From: Clostridiales bacterium
Lineage (GTDB): Bacteria; Bacillota; Clostridia; Christensenellales; Aristaeellaceae
Length of the DNA stretch: 47,286 bases
Direction of reading: 5' to 3'
Assembly: GCA_004556545.1 (NCBI GenBank)
Contig: SFGO01000026.1
Coordinates: 1-47,286 of the forward strand
The translations under genes were made by a program, and so were the position numbers. The notes below the pieces were generated by a model. That model saw only the letters and a program-made list of their open reading frames with translations. It had not been told where the DNA came from and ran no database searches. Shown here in pieces: positions 35,136 through 42,644 of this stretch (within the stretch, counting starts at the first letter, position 1; each line of letters opens with the position of its first letter).

Positions 35136-36082
35136 TACCAGATGCCTCCTTCCCCGTCCGTGAGCTTTTTGGCAATTTTATTCGTCACAAGGATCATCAC
35201 AAGGCCTACCAGCGATTTGATCAGGCCCGTTGCCGTCGCCACGGAGAAGTTGTTGGAGGAGTTCAGACCCATGCGGTAGACGAAGTAGTCCAGCGTTTCG
35301 CCCTTGTCCAGCACCGCTTTGTTGATCAGCGCGAAGATCTGGTTGAAGGAAATGCTCAGGAAGTTGCCGACCTCCAGAATCAGCATGACGGCGATGCAGG
35401 TGCGAATACCGGGAAGCGTGACGTGCCAGATGCGCTTCAGCCGTCCGGCCCCGTCGATGTAGGCCGCTTCGTACAGCTGATCGTCAATGCCGGTAATGGC
35501 CGCCAGATACACGATGGAGCCCCAGCCCAGATTCTTCCACATGCCGGAAAACAACACAATGCCGTAGAAATACTGACTCTGGCCCAGAAAGTTCTTGGGG
35601 CTTCCGCCCAGCATTTTGATGACGTTGTTGATAACGCCGGTATTGGGGGAAAGCAGCATGTAGACCAGACCGCCCGCCACCGACCAGGAGATGAAGTGGG
35701 GCAGATAACTGATGGTCTGCGCCGCCTTTTTCATCCGGGGGTTCTGCACCTCGTTGAGCAGAAGGGCGAAGAGGATGGGCAGCGGGAAGGAGAAAACCAG
35801 CCGCTGCGCCGCCATGATCAGGGTGTTCCGAATTGCCTGAAGAAACGAAGGAAGGGAGAACAGATAGGTAAAATTCTCCAGCCCCACGAATTTACTGGCG
35901 CCGATGCCTTTCAGAATTTTGAAGTCCTGAAAGGCGATCACCAGACCGCCCATGGGAACATATTGGAATACGATGTACCAGACGGCGACCGGCAAAAACA
36001 GAAGATACAGCCGGATATGATCCTTCTGAAGCTTCCGTCTGGGCTTGACGGTTCCCGCCGCTATGGTGGCAGCACTCCGCAT
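35135..36082 (-). CDS. Oligosaccharide ABC transporter permease, LplB-like
   Basis: The 315-residue protein has the LplB N-terminus (LYLLFLPVAVWYIVFQYVPMGG), six membrane spans and an EAA loop (LYEAAYIDGAGRLKRIWHVTLPGI). The start is the ATG at 36082 with AAAGGA 10 bases upstream; a longer reading to 36130 would overlap the promoter region. It is the first gene of the operon. Its upstream region shows TATACT at 36116-36121 on the minus strand without a clear -35, which fits control by an activator such as the YesN-like regulator. Confidence 0.93.
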   Translation of the reverse strand: MRSAATIAAGTVKPRRKLQKDHIRLYLLFLPVAVWYIVFQYVPMGGLVIAFQDFKILKGIGASKFVGLENFTYLFSLPSFLQAIRNTLIMAAQRLVFSFPLPILFALLLNEVQNPRMKKAAQTISYLPHFISWSVAGGLVYMLLSPNTGVINNVIKMLGGSPKNFLGQSQYFYGIVLFSGMWKNLGWGSIVYLAAITGIDDQLYEAAYIDGAGRLKRIWHVTLPGIRTCIAVMLILEVGNFLSISFNQIFALINKAVLDKGETLDYFVYRMGLNSSNNFSVATATGLIKSLVGLVMILVTNKIAKKLTDGEGGIW

Positions 36083-36253
36083 TGCACACACATCCTTTGA
36101 AACGATTATGGCATGAGTATACTCCACCATTTTTTCAAAAGGAACAAGCTGATTTGTGATTTATCCGTCCGATTTTTACTGTTTTGGCCAAAAAAAGCAG
36201 GTTTTGTGAAAAAAACGCCGTTATCCAGAACCCCATCCTATTCGAAAAGGGAA

Positions 36254-36282
36254 TGGACATCCGGGGCAAGACATGATATGCT
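36254..36282 (+). promoter_or_regulatory. Promoter of the LacI-fusion regulator
   Basis: TGGACA (36254-36259), a 17-base spacer and TATGCT (36277-36282). The start of transcription would be near 36289, just upstream of a 20-bp palindrome. Confidence 0.7.
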
Positions 36283-36309
36283 AAACAGGAAAATGAAAGG
36301 ATTCAAACG

Positions 36310-36329
36310 GAAAGAGCGGCCGCTCTTTC
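36310..36329. promoter_or_regulatory. Perfect 20-bp palindrome before the LacI-type gene
   Basis: GAAAGAGCGG is followed directly by its reverse complement CCGCTCTTTC. It lies about 20-40 bases after the predicted transcription start and 18 bases before the TTG start codon, a likely autoregulatory operator or an mRNA hairpin that hides the ribosome site. Confidence 0.65.
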
Positions 36330-36347
36330 GGGAAGGGACGGAGTTTT

Positions 36348-38540
36348 TTGGCGACCATCAAGGATATTGCCCAATTGGCGGGCGTTTCCCACGGCACGGT
36401 TTCCAATGTGCTGAACGGCAACGGAAAGGTAAGCAGCGCCAAAATCCTGGCCGTGCAGAAGGCGGCCAGAGAACTGGGCTATACGATCGATATCAACGCG
36501 CGCCAGCTGCGCAAGGGCGGGAGCAATCTGCTGGCGGTGGTGCTGCCGAATCTGTTTGACCGGCAATATGCCGATTTTTATACCAGCTTTGAAAATTACG
36601 CCCAGACCAGGGGCTTCCGAACGGCGCTTTATATCTCGGAAAATAACCTGCAAAAGGAACTGGAACAGATTCGGCAGATCAAGCAGACGGCTCCCTATGG
36701 CATCGCGGCGGTTACTTCTTATGAAGGAACGCAGGATATTTATGCTCAGACCGGGCTGAGCGGCGAGGAAATCCTGTATGTGGAGCACTGCCCGAACCCG
36801 GCGTGCAACTCCATCGGCTTTGACGACTATTCCTGCGGCCGGGCTTTTGGGGAAAAGGCCAAACAGTACCGCTGCGTCGCGCTGGTCACCAGCGCCTCCA
36901 TGCGCAGCTCCCAGCAGGAATGCATCCGCGGCTTTCGGGAAGCGCTGGCCGATACGCCGGAATGCTATGTGCAGACCTTTGAAAAAAACAGCTCCATCCG
37001 GGCCGCAACGGTGTCCATGAGCATTTTCTCCTGCTATCCGCAGCCGGAAGCGGTGTTTGTGACCAACTACGGCATGGCCCAGAGCATCCGCAATGTGAAG
37101 GAATGCTTCTTCCCGGAACGGAAGGTGCGGATCTATACATTGTCGCCGATTTTCACCATGCCGGAGAATGATTTTGTCAAGTATGAGCTGAATTACCGGC
37201 TTTTGGGAAAGGAAGCCGCTCAGGTTTTGCTGGAGCAGGTGAAAACGAAGCAGACGGGCAGGCATACCACGCTTTCCAACTACGGCTTCCGGTGCTGGTC
37301 GGCCCCGAAGGTGGGGCATGCGGAAAGCCTGACCATGCTGACGCTGGACAGTCCTACCGCCCATCTGATGGAGGATATGTCTCAGCTGTACCGTCAGTCG
37401 ACCGGCACCCAGATCCACGTCAGTATTTTTTCCTACGACAGCATTCATGAATTACTGAACAATTTGGATGCTTCCAATACTTTTGATATGATCCGTCTGG
37501 ACGCCACGTGGCTGAACTGGTTTGCTAAACGAATTTATGAGCCTTTCGATCAGATTGACCCTGACGCAGCCGCGCTGATGTCCCGGATGCTTCCGGGCAT
37601 CGCCGCCGAATACGGCATGCAGGACGGCACGCTGTACGCTGTGCCGGAAACCCCCAGCGCCCAGATGCTTTTCTATCGGCAGGATCTGTTTGAGGATAAC
37701 GTATACCAGCGCCTTTATAAGGAACGATATAAAACCGAGCTGCGCCCGCCCGAGAATTTCCGGGAATTCAATCAGATCGCCGGCTTTTTTACCCGAAAAT
37801 TGAACCCTGCTTCTCCGGTCGCCTACGGGACGACCATGACGCTGGGCAATACGGGCGTGGCGGCTACCGAGTTCCTGACGCGCTATTTCAGCCTGACGGA
37901 TACCCTGTTTGACGATCGGGACCGAATCCTCCTGCAGAGCCCGGAGGCGGTTCAGGCGTTGGAGCTGCTGACCGAGGACAAGCAGTTTGCCGCTCCGGTC
38001 TACTGCAACTGGTGGCGGGATACGGCGAAGCTCTTTGCGCAGGGCGACGTAGCCATGACCATTCTGTTCAGCAACTACGCTTCGGAAATGCTCAACCGGG
38101 AATCCCGGGTGCATACCAAGATCGGCTATGCCATGGTGCCGGGTGGCAATGCGGTGCTGGGTGGCGGCGTGATCGGCGTGTGCCGCTACAGCAAGCACAA
38201 AAAGGAAGCGGCCAATTTTATCCGCTGGCTGTGCTCTGAAGAAGTCTCCACGGCCATGACGCTGCTGGGCAGCGTGTCGCCCTGCAAACAGACGTATGAA
38301 AATTATCAGGTCATAGACACGTACCCTTGGCTTTCCATGACGGAGGAATGCTTTGCCACATCGCACATCCAGCGCTGCCCGCGAAAAATGAAGGGCGGGT
38401 ACGACCAGCGGCAATTCCTGAGCATTCTGGGTTTGAGCGTTATGCAGGCCATCAACGGCACGATGGACGTTCGCACCGCCCTCGCTACGGCGGAGGCCAA
38501 TTATCATCAGTTTTTGGCAGAAACAGGAAAAAAACGATAG
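36348..38540 (+). CDS. LacI-type regulator fused to a solute-binding-protein domain
   Basis: The 730-residue protein starts with a LacI helix-turn-helix (TIKDIAQLAGVSHGTVSNVLNG, residues 3-24) and hinge, continues with the LacI-type periplasmic-binding fold (about 60-330; LLAVVLPNLFDRQYADFYTSFENYA) and then adds a second binding-protein module of the extracellular SBP type (about 340-725, with AEYGMQDGTLYAVPETPSAQMLFYRQDLF and FAQGDVAMTILFSNY). There is no signal peptide, so all three parts are cytoplasmic. The start is TTG with GGAG just upstream, which implies low expression. It stands directly before a UgpBAE-like transporter operon, which it probably controls, with the SBP module sensing the imported sugar or a derivative. 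Confidence 0.93.
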   Translation: MATIKDIAQLAGVSHGTVSNVLNGNGKVSSAKILAVQKAARELGYTIDINARQLRKGGSNLLAVVLPNLFDRQYADFYTSFENYAQTRGFRTALYISENNLQKELEQIRQIKQTAPYGIAAVTSYEGTQDIYAQTGLSGEEILYVEHCPNPACNSIGFDDYSCGRAFGEKAKQYRCVALVTSASMRSSQQECIRGFREALADTPECYVQTFEKNSSIRAATVSMSIFSCYPQPEAVFVTNYGMAQSIRNVKECFFPERKVRIYTLSPIFTMPENDFVKYELNYRLLGKEAAQVLLEQVKTKQTGRHTTLSNYGFRCWSAPKVGHAESLTMLTLDSPTAHLMEDMSQLYRQSTGTQIHVSIFSYDSIHELLNNLDASNTFDMIRLDATWLNWFAKRIYEPFDQIDPDAAALMSRMLPGIAAEYGMQDGTLYAVPETPSAQMLFYRQDLFEDNVYQRLYKERYKTELRPPENFREFNQIAGFFTRKLNPASPVAYGTTMTLGNTGVAATEFLTRYFSLTDTLFDDRDRILLQSPEAVQALELLTEDKQFAAPVYCNWWRDTAKLFAQGDVAMTILFSNYASEMLNRESRVHTKIGYAMVPGGNAVLGGGVIGVCRYSKHKKEAANFIRWLCSEEVSTAMTLLGSVSPCKQTYENYQVIDTYPWLSMTEECFATSHIQRCPRKMKGGYDQRQFLSILGLSVMQAINGTMDVRTALATAEANYHQFLAETGKKR

Positions 38541-38583
38541 GAGTGCAGCTTTTACCATTTTTGGTTTCTTTGGAATGCTGCCA

Positions 38584-38611
38584 GCCGCCCGCTGTGCGGG
38601 CGACTTTTTTT
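38584..38611 (+). terminator. Intrinsic terminator of the LacI-fusion gene
   Basis: CGCCCGC/GCGGGCG (38586-38592 with 38596-38602) with a 3-base loop is followed by AC and seven T. Confidence 0.9.
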
Positions 38612-38650
38612 GCGCTTTTTCGGAAAGAAAATTTTATTTTCGAAAAAAGA

Positions 38651-38678
38651 TTGACACGTTCCAAAAATTTGATATAAT
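38651..38678 (+). promoter_or_regulatory. Promoter of the UgpB-like operon with flanking half-sites
   Basis: Consensus TTGACA (38651-38656), a 16-base spacer and consensus TATAAT (38673-38678). TTCCAA in the spacer (38659-38664) and TTGGAA after the start (38692-38697) form an inverted pair around the -10; TTGGAATG also occurs at 38570-38577. These are possible sites for the LacI-type fusion regulator. Confidence 0.88.
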
Positions 38679-38722
38679 ATAGACAACAGCCTTGGAATGT
38701 TCAATAAGGAGGAAAACCAACC

Positions 38723-40006
38723 ATGAAGAAAACCCTGGCCTTTATCCTGACTCTGGTCATGCTGGTAAGCATCGCGGCGGTATCCGCCATGGCGGAACCC
38801 CTGAAGCTGACCATGTACTTCCCTGTGAACGTAGGCGGCAACGTTGCCAATCTGATTGACAGCATGACGGCCGAATTCAACGCCGAGAACCCCGACATTC
38901 AGGTGGAAGCCGTTTACACCGGCAACTACGACGATACCGTCACCGCGATCCAGACCGCCATTCAGGGCGGCAACGCGCCTGACCTGTTCGTGAGCCTGGC
39001 GACCCAGCGCTTCACGATGGCCTCCACCAAGATGGCCATGCCTCTGGATGATCTGATCGCCGCCGACCCCGAAGGCCAGGCCTTTGTGGATGATTTCATT
39101 GATGGCTTCATGCTGGACTCCTATGTGGACGGCCAGACCTATTCCATTCCTTTCCAGCGCTCCACCATGGTCATGTTCTATAACAAGGATGCCTTCAACG
39201 AGGTTGGTCTGGATCCCGAAGCGCCGCCCGCCAACTGGACCGAAATGGTGGAATACGCCCAGAAGCTGACCAACGACAAGCGCTACGGCGTGGGCATCGC
39301 CCTGAACTCCGGCTCCGCGCAGTGGGCCTTCACCGGCTTCTCTCTGGAAAACTGCACCAACGGCGTTGGACTGATGAACCCCAACGGCAAGGAAGTTTAC
39401 TTCAACACCCCCGAAAATATCGAAGCCCTGCAGCTGTGGCTGGATCTGCAGAACAAGTACAACTGCATGGCCCCCGGCATCGTGCAGTGGACCGACCTGC
39501 CCACCCAGTTCCTGGCTGGCGAAGTGGCGATGATCTACCACACCACCGGCAACCTGACCAACATCAAGAACAATGCCACCTTTGATTTCGGCGTGTGCTT
39601 CATGCCCGCGGGCCGTCAGTACGGCGCTCCCACCGGCGGCGGCAACTTCTACATCACCAACGGCATTTCCGAAGAGCGCCAGCAGGCTGCGTGGAAGTAC
39701 ATCAAGTTCATGTGCGAAACCGAGCGCGCGGCTCAGTGGTCCATCGACACCGGCTATGTAGCCACCCGCAACTCCTGCTACGAAACCGAGCTTCTGAAGG
39801 ATTACTACGCCTCCTTCCCGCAGGCGCTGGTGGCCTATGAGCAGTTGCAGTATGCGCAGCCCGAACTGACCACCTACTCCGCCGCCGAAATGTGGCGCAT
39901 CCTCAACGACAATATCCAGGCCGCCGTTACCGGCGAAATGACCGCCGCCGAGGCAATGGAAGCCGCTCAGGAACAGGGCGACGAACTGCTGGCTGATTAT
40001 CAGTAA
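38723..40006 (+). CDS. ABC transporter solute-binding protein, UgpB/MalE-like
   Basis: The 427-residue exported protein has a signal peptide (MKKTLAFILTLVMLVSIAAVSAMA, cleavage before EPLKLT) and no lipobox Cys. The body follows the UgpB pattern (GGNAPDLFVSLATQRFTMAS, YNKDAFNEVGLDPEAPPANWTEMVEYAQKLT). UgpB relatives bind glycerol-3-phosphate, glycerophosphodiesters or various sugars, so the ligand is not certain. AAGGAGG precedes the ATG. It is the first gene of the operon with two permeases and an MBL-fold hydrolase, and has the strongest promoter in this part of the window. Confidence 0.93.
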   Translation: MKKTLAFILTLVMLVSIAAVSAMAEPLKLTMYFPVNVGGNVANLIDSMTAEFNAENPDIQVEAVYTGNYDDTVTAIQTAIQGGNAPDLFVSLATQRFTMASTKMAMPLDDLIAADPEGQAFVDDFIDGFMLDSYVDGQTYSIPFQRSTMVMFYNKDAFNEVGLDPEAPPANWTEMVEYAQKLTNDKRYGVGIALNSGSAQWAFTGFSLENCTNGVGLMNPNGKEVYFNTPENIEALQLWLDLQNKYNCMAPGIVQWTDLPTQFLAGEVAMIYHTTGNLTNIKNNATFDFGVCFMPAGRQYGAPTGGGNFYITNGISEERQQAAWKYIKFMCETERAAQWSIDTGYVATRNSCYETELLKDYYASFPQALVAYEQLQYAQPELTTYSAAEMWRILNDNIQAAVTGEMTAAEAMEAAQEQGDELLADYQ

Positions 40007-40027
40007 GCCTATTTTCTGAAACCAAAC

Positions 40028-40060
40028 GGGAGCATGGGGCAGCTCATGCTCCCCTTCTTT
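40028..40060 (+). terminator. Intercistronic attenuator after the UgpB-like gene
   Basis: GGGAGCATG/CATGCTCCC (40028-40036 with 40045-40053) is followed by CTTCTTT. It probably lowers transcription of the permease genes relative to the binding protein, as binding proteins are usually made in excess. Confidence 0.75.
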
Positions 40061-40096
40061 TGAAACTCATTTCCTGCCCGGAAAGGACGTTGAATC

Positions 40097-40996
40097 ATGA
40101 ACTGCGTTTCTACCGCCGCTCGCCGCAAGCGGAAGGAATTTCTGCTGGGCTGGCTTCTGCTGCTTCCCGCCATTGGCGTGATGCTGGTATTTACCGTTTA
40201 TCCCGTGCTCCGCAGCGGGTATCTGAGTCTGACCAAATACAAAATGGGCATGGACAGGCCCGAATGGATTGCTTTCGGAAATTATACGCGCCTGTTTGGC
40301 AGCACCCTTTTTTGGAAGGTGATGCGCAATACCGCGTTTTTTGCGTTATATACGGTGATCCCCAGTATGGTGATCGGTCTTCTTCTGGCGCTGCTGGTCA
40401 ACCGGCGCGGCAGGCATATCGGCTTTATCCGCACGGCTTATTTTTACCCCTCCGTTATGCCCATGATCGCTATCGCCAGCGTGTGGATGTTTATCTACAT
40501 GGCCAGCAACGGCCTGTTTGACCAGATGCTGGTATCGCTGGGCATGGAGCCTATGAACGTGCTGTCCCATAAGGAAACCGTGCTTCCGGCCATGGCGGTG
40601 ATGTATGTATGGCGGGAAGCCGGATACCTGATGGTGTTCTTCCTTTCCGGCCTGCAAAGCATCAATGTGGACCTGCTGGAGGCGGCGTCCATTGACGGCG
40701 CTACGGGATGGAAGACCTTCCGTTCCATCACGCTGCCGCTGCTGGCGCCTACCACGCTGTTTGTTTCTACCATCGCGTTTACCAACTGCTTTAAGCTGGC
40801 GGATCACGTGATCATCATGACGGAAGGCGCGCCGAACAACGCCAGTACGCTGCTGTTGTACTACATTTATCAGCAGGGCTTTACCAATATGAATTACGGC
40901 GTTTCTTCCGCGCTGACGATGGTCATGCTGGTATTGCTGCTGGTGGTATCCATGCCGAGATTCTTCAGCCAGGATCGAAAGATCCACTATAATTAA
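40097..40996 (+). CDS. Sugar ABC transporter permease, UgpA/MalF type
   Basis: The 299-residue protein has an N-terminal hydrophobic span (LGWLLLLPAIGVMLVFTVYPVL), six spans in all and an EAA loop (LLEAASIDGATGWKTFRSITLPLLAPT). AAAGGA lies 9 bases before the ATG. It follows the binding-protein gene after an attenuator hairpin and is 17 bases from the second permease gene. Confidence 0.94.
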   Translation: MNCVSTAARRKRKEFLLGWLLLLPAIGVMLVFTVYPVLRSGYLSLTKYKMGMDRPEWIAFGNYTRLFGSTLFWKVMRNTAFFALYTVIPSMVIGLLLALLVNRRGRHIGFIRTAYFYPSVMPMIAIASVWMFIYMASNGLFDQMLVSLGMEPMNVLSHKETVLPAMAVMYVWREAGYLMVFFLSGLQSINVDLLEAASIDGATGWKTFRSITLPLLAPTTLFVSTIAFTNCFKLADHVIIMTEGAPNNASTLLLYYIYQQGFTNMNYGVSSALTMVMLVLLLVVSMPRFFSQDRKIHYN

Positions 40997-41013
40997 GAAA
41001 GGGGCGATGCAGC

Positions 41014-41829
41014 ATGAGAAAGCTCGGATCCTTTATCATTTCTCTCTTTTCCGTTCTGCTGGGTCTGATCTGGCTTGCGCCCCTGATCTGGCTGGTGGGC
41101 ACGGCGCTGACCAAGACTTCTTTCCATATGTCCTTTCTGCCCAACACGGAATTTTCCTTTGAAAATATCAAGTACGTGTGGAATGCGGTGCCCTTTGGCC
41201 AGTACTACCTGAATACGATCATTCTGGTGGTCGTCACCTTCGGAATTCAGTTTATTACGTCCACACTGGCGGGCTACTCTCTGGCGTTTATGAACTACCG
41301 GGGCAAGGCTCTTGTGTTTGTGATTATCTTTATGCAGATTATTATCCCAAACGATGTGCTGATTATCCCGAACTTTATGACGCTTTCCGAAATGGGATTG
41401 ATCGATACCAAGCTGGGAATCATGTTCCCCTTCCTGGGCAGCGCTATGGCCATTTTTCTGCTGCGGCAGACCTTCAAAACCGTGCCCCGCGCCTATGGCG
41501 AGGCGGCGCGCATTGACGGCGCAAACCTGTGGCAGACCATCTGGCGGGTATACATGCCATGCGCCAAGCCCGCTTATATGTCCTTCGCGGTGATTTCCGT
41601 CAGCTACCATTGGAACAACTACCTCTGGCCGCTGATCGTTACCAAATCGCCTACCAACCGCACGCTGACCGTGGGCCTGGCCATTTTTGCCAAGTCCAAG
41701 GAAGCGAATATGCAATGGTCCAATGTGTGCGCAGCCACGCTCATTATTATTCTTCCGCTGCTGCTGGCATTCTTTGTGATGCAGAATCAGTTCATGAACA
41801 GCTTTGTCAGCGCGGGCGTAAAGGAGTAA
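41014..41829 (+). CDS. Sugar ABC transporter permease, UgpE/MalG type
   Basis: The 271-residue protein has six predicted spans, an EAA loop (YGEAARIDGANLWQTIWRVYMPCAKPA) and the typical C-terminus FMNSFVSAGVKE. AAAGGGG precedes the ATG. It completes the channel with the UgpA-type subunit. The transporter lacks an ATPase gene. The ribosome site of the next gene lies inside the last codons of this one. Confidence 0.94.
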   Translation: MRKLGSFIISLFSVLLGLIWLAPLIWLVGTALTKTSFHMSFLPNTEFSFENIKYVWNAVPFGQYYLNTIILVVVTFGIQFITSTLAGYSLAFMNYRGKALVFVIIFMQIIIPNDVLIIPNFMTLSEMGLIDTKLGIMFPFLGSAMAIFLLRQTFKTVPRAYGEAARIDGANLWQTIWRVYMPCAKPAYMSFAVISVSYHWNNYLWPLIVTKSPTNRTLTVGLAIFAKSKEANMQWSNVCAATLIIILPLLLAFFVMQNQFMNSFVSAGVKE

Positions 41830-41832
41830 GCC

Positions 41833-42534
41833 ATGCTGAAGTTACATTTTCTGGGTCGGGGGGCGGCGTTTTATCCGGTCTTCCGCAATACGAATGCTTT
41901 CTTTGAAAAAGGAAAAAACCTGTTCTTTCTGGATTTTGGCGAAAGCGCCTTTGCACAGGTCGCTGCCGCGCTGCCGCTGAAAGAGTATGAAAAGATCTAT
42001 GTGCTGCTGACCCACTTGCATGCGGATCACTCCGGCTCGCTGGCTTCCATGACGTCCTACCTGTATTTTGTGCTGCACAAGAAGCTGACCATCGTGCATC
42101 CCGAGGATACGGTCGTCAGGTTGTTGGCCCTGCAGGGGGTTGGCACGGAATGCTATGAATACCTGCCGGAGCTGCCGCAGGATACCGGTATTTGTGCTGA
42201 ACCGGTGCCGGTTCAGCATGCGCTGGATATTCACGCCTACGGCTACCGGCTGACCTGCGACGGCGAAACGCTGTACTACAGCGGCGACGCGGCTCAGCTG
42301 CCGCCGTCTGTGCTGGAGGATTTTCTGGCAGGAAAAATCAGTCATATCTATCATGACACGGCCAGCCATCCCTCGGATTCTCATTGCTACTATCAACGGC
42401 TGGTGGACGCCATTCCGCCTGCCCTGCGCAGCCGGGTAAGCTGCATGCATCTGGACTGCGATATGGAGCAGCAGCTCAGAGCGCTGGGGTTTGATGTGGT
42501 ACAGTGCTTTGATCAGGAGCCGCCGCAGGCGTGA
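41833..42534 (+). CDS. MBL-fold metallo-hydrolase in the UgpBAE-like operon
   Basis: The 233-residue protein has the metallo-beta-lactamase fold metal site THLHADHSGS (H61, H63, D65, H66), a later metal-bridging Asp in YSGDAAQL (near residue 153) and HDTASH. The compact form, with FLGRGAAFYPVFRNTNAF at the start, recalls RNase Z/cyclic-phosphodiesterase-like members. It begins 3 bases after the permease gene with AAAGGAG inside that gene, so it belongs to the transport operon. It may process the imported compound, possibly a phosphodiester, but no catalytic specificity is visible. Confidence 0.87.
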   Translation: MLKLHFLGRGAAFYPVFRNTNAFFEKGKNLFFLDFGESAFAQVAAALPLKEYEKIYVLLTHLHADHSGSLASMTSYLYFVLHKKLTIVHPEDTVVRLLALQGVGTECYEYLPELPQDTGICAEPVPVQHALDIHAYGYRLTCDGETLYYSGDAAQLPPSVLEDFLAGKISHIYHDTASHPSDSHCYYQRLVDAIPPALRSRVSCMHLDCDMEQQLRALGFDVVQCFDQEPPQA

Positions 42535-42594
42535 CGCGCCGGTACTGCGGGTCGCAGGAATCGGATGTTCGAGCTGGTTTTCCTTTTTGATAAG

Positions 42595-42634
42595 ATGAAT
42601 CCCCGCCGCTAGACAGCGGCGGGGATTCATGCTT
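42595..42634. terminator. Bidirectional terminator, 16-bp perfect stem
   Basis: ATGAATCCCCGCCGCT (42595-42610) pairs with 42615-42630 around a 4-base loop. GCTTTTGG follows on the plus strand and CTTATC on the minus strand. It lies between the MBL gene and the convergent helicase gene. Confidence 0.8.
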
Positions 42635-42644
42635 TTGGAAATGC

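Noticed and set aside
36312..36327. The eight-base GCGGCCGC (NotI site) in the palindrome before the LacI-fusion gene, considered as a vector or linker artefact.
   Set aside because: The palindrome extends beyond the site to 20 bp, and the flanking sequence is continuous with a normal promoter and gene.
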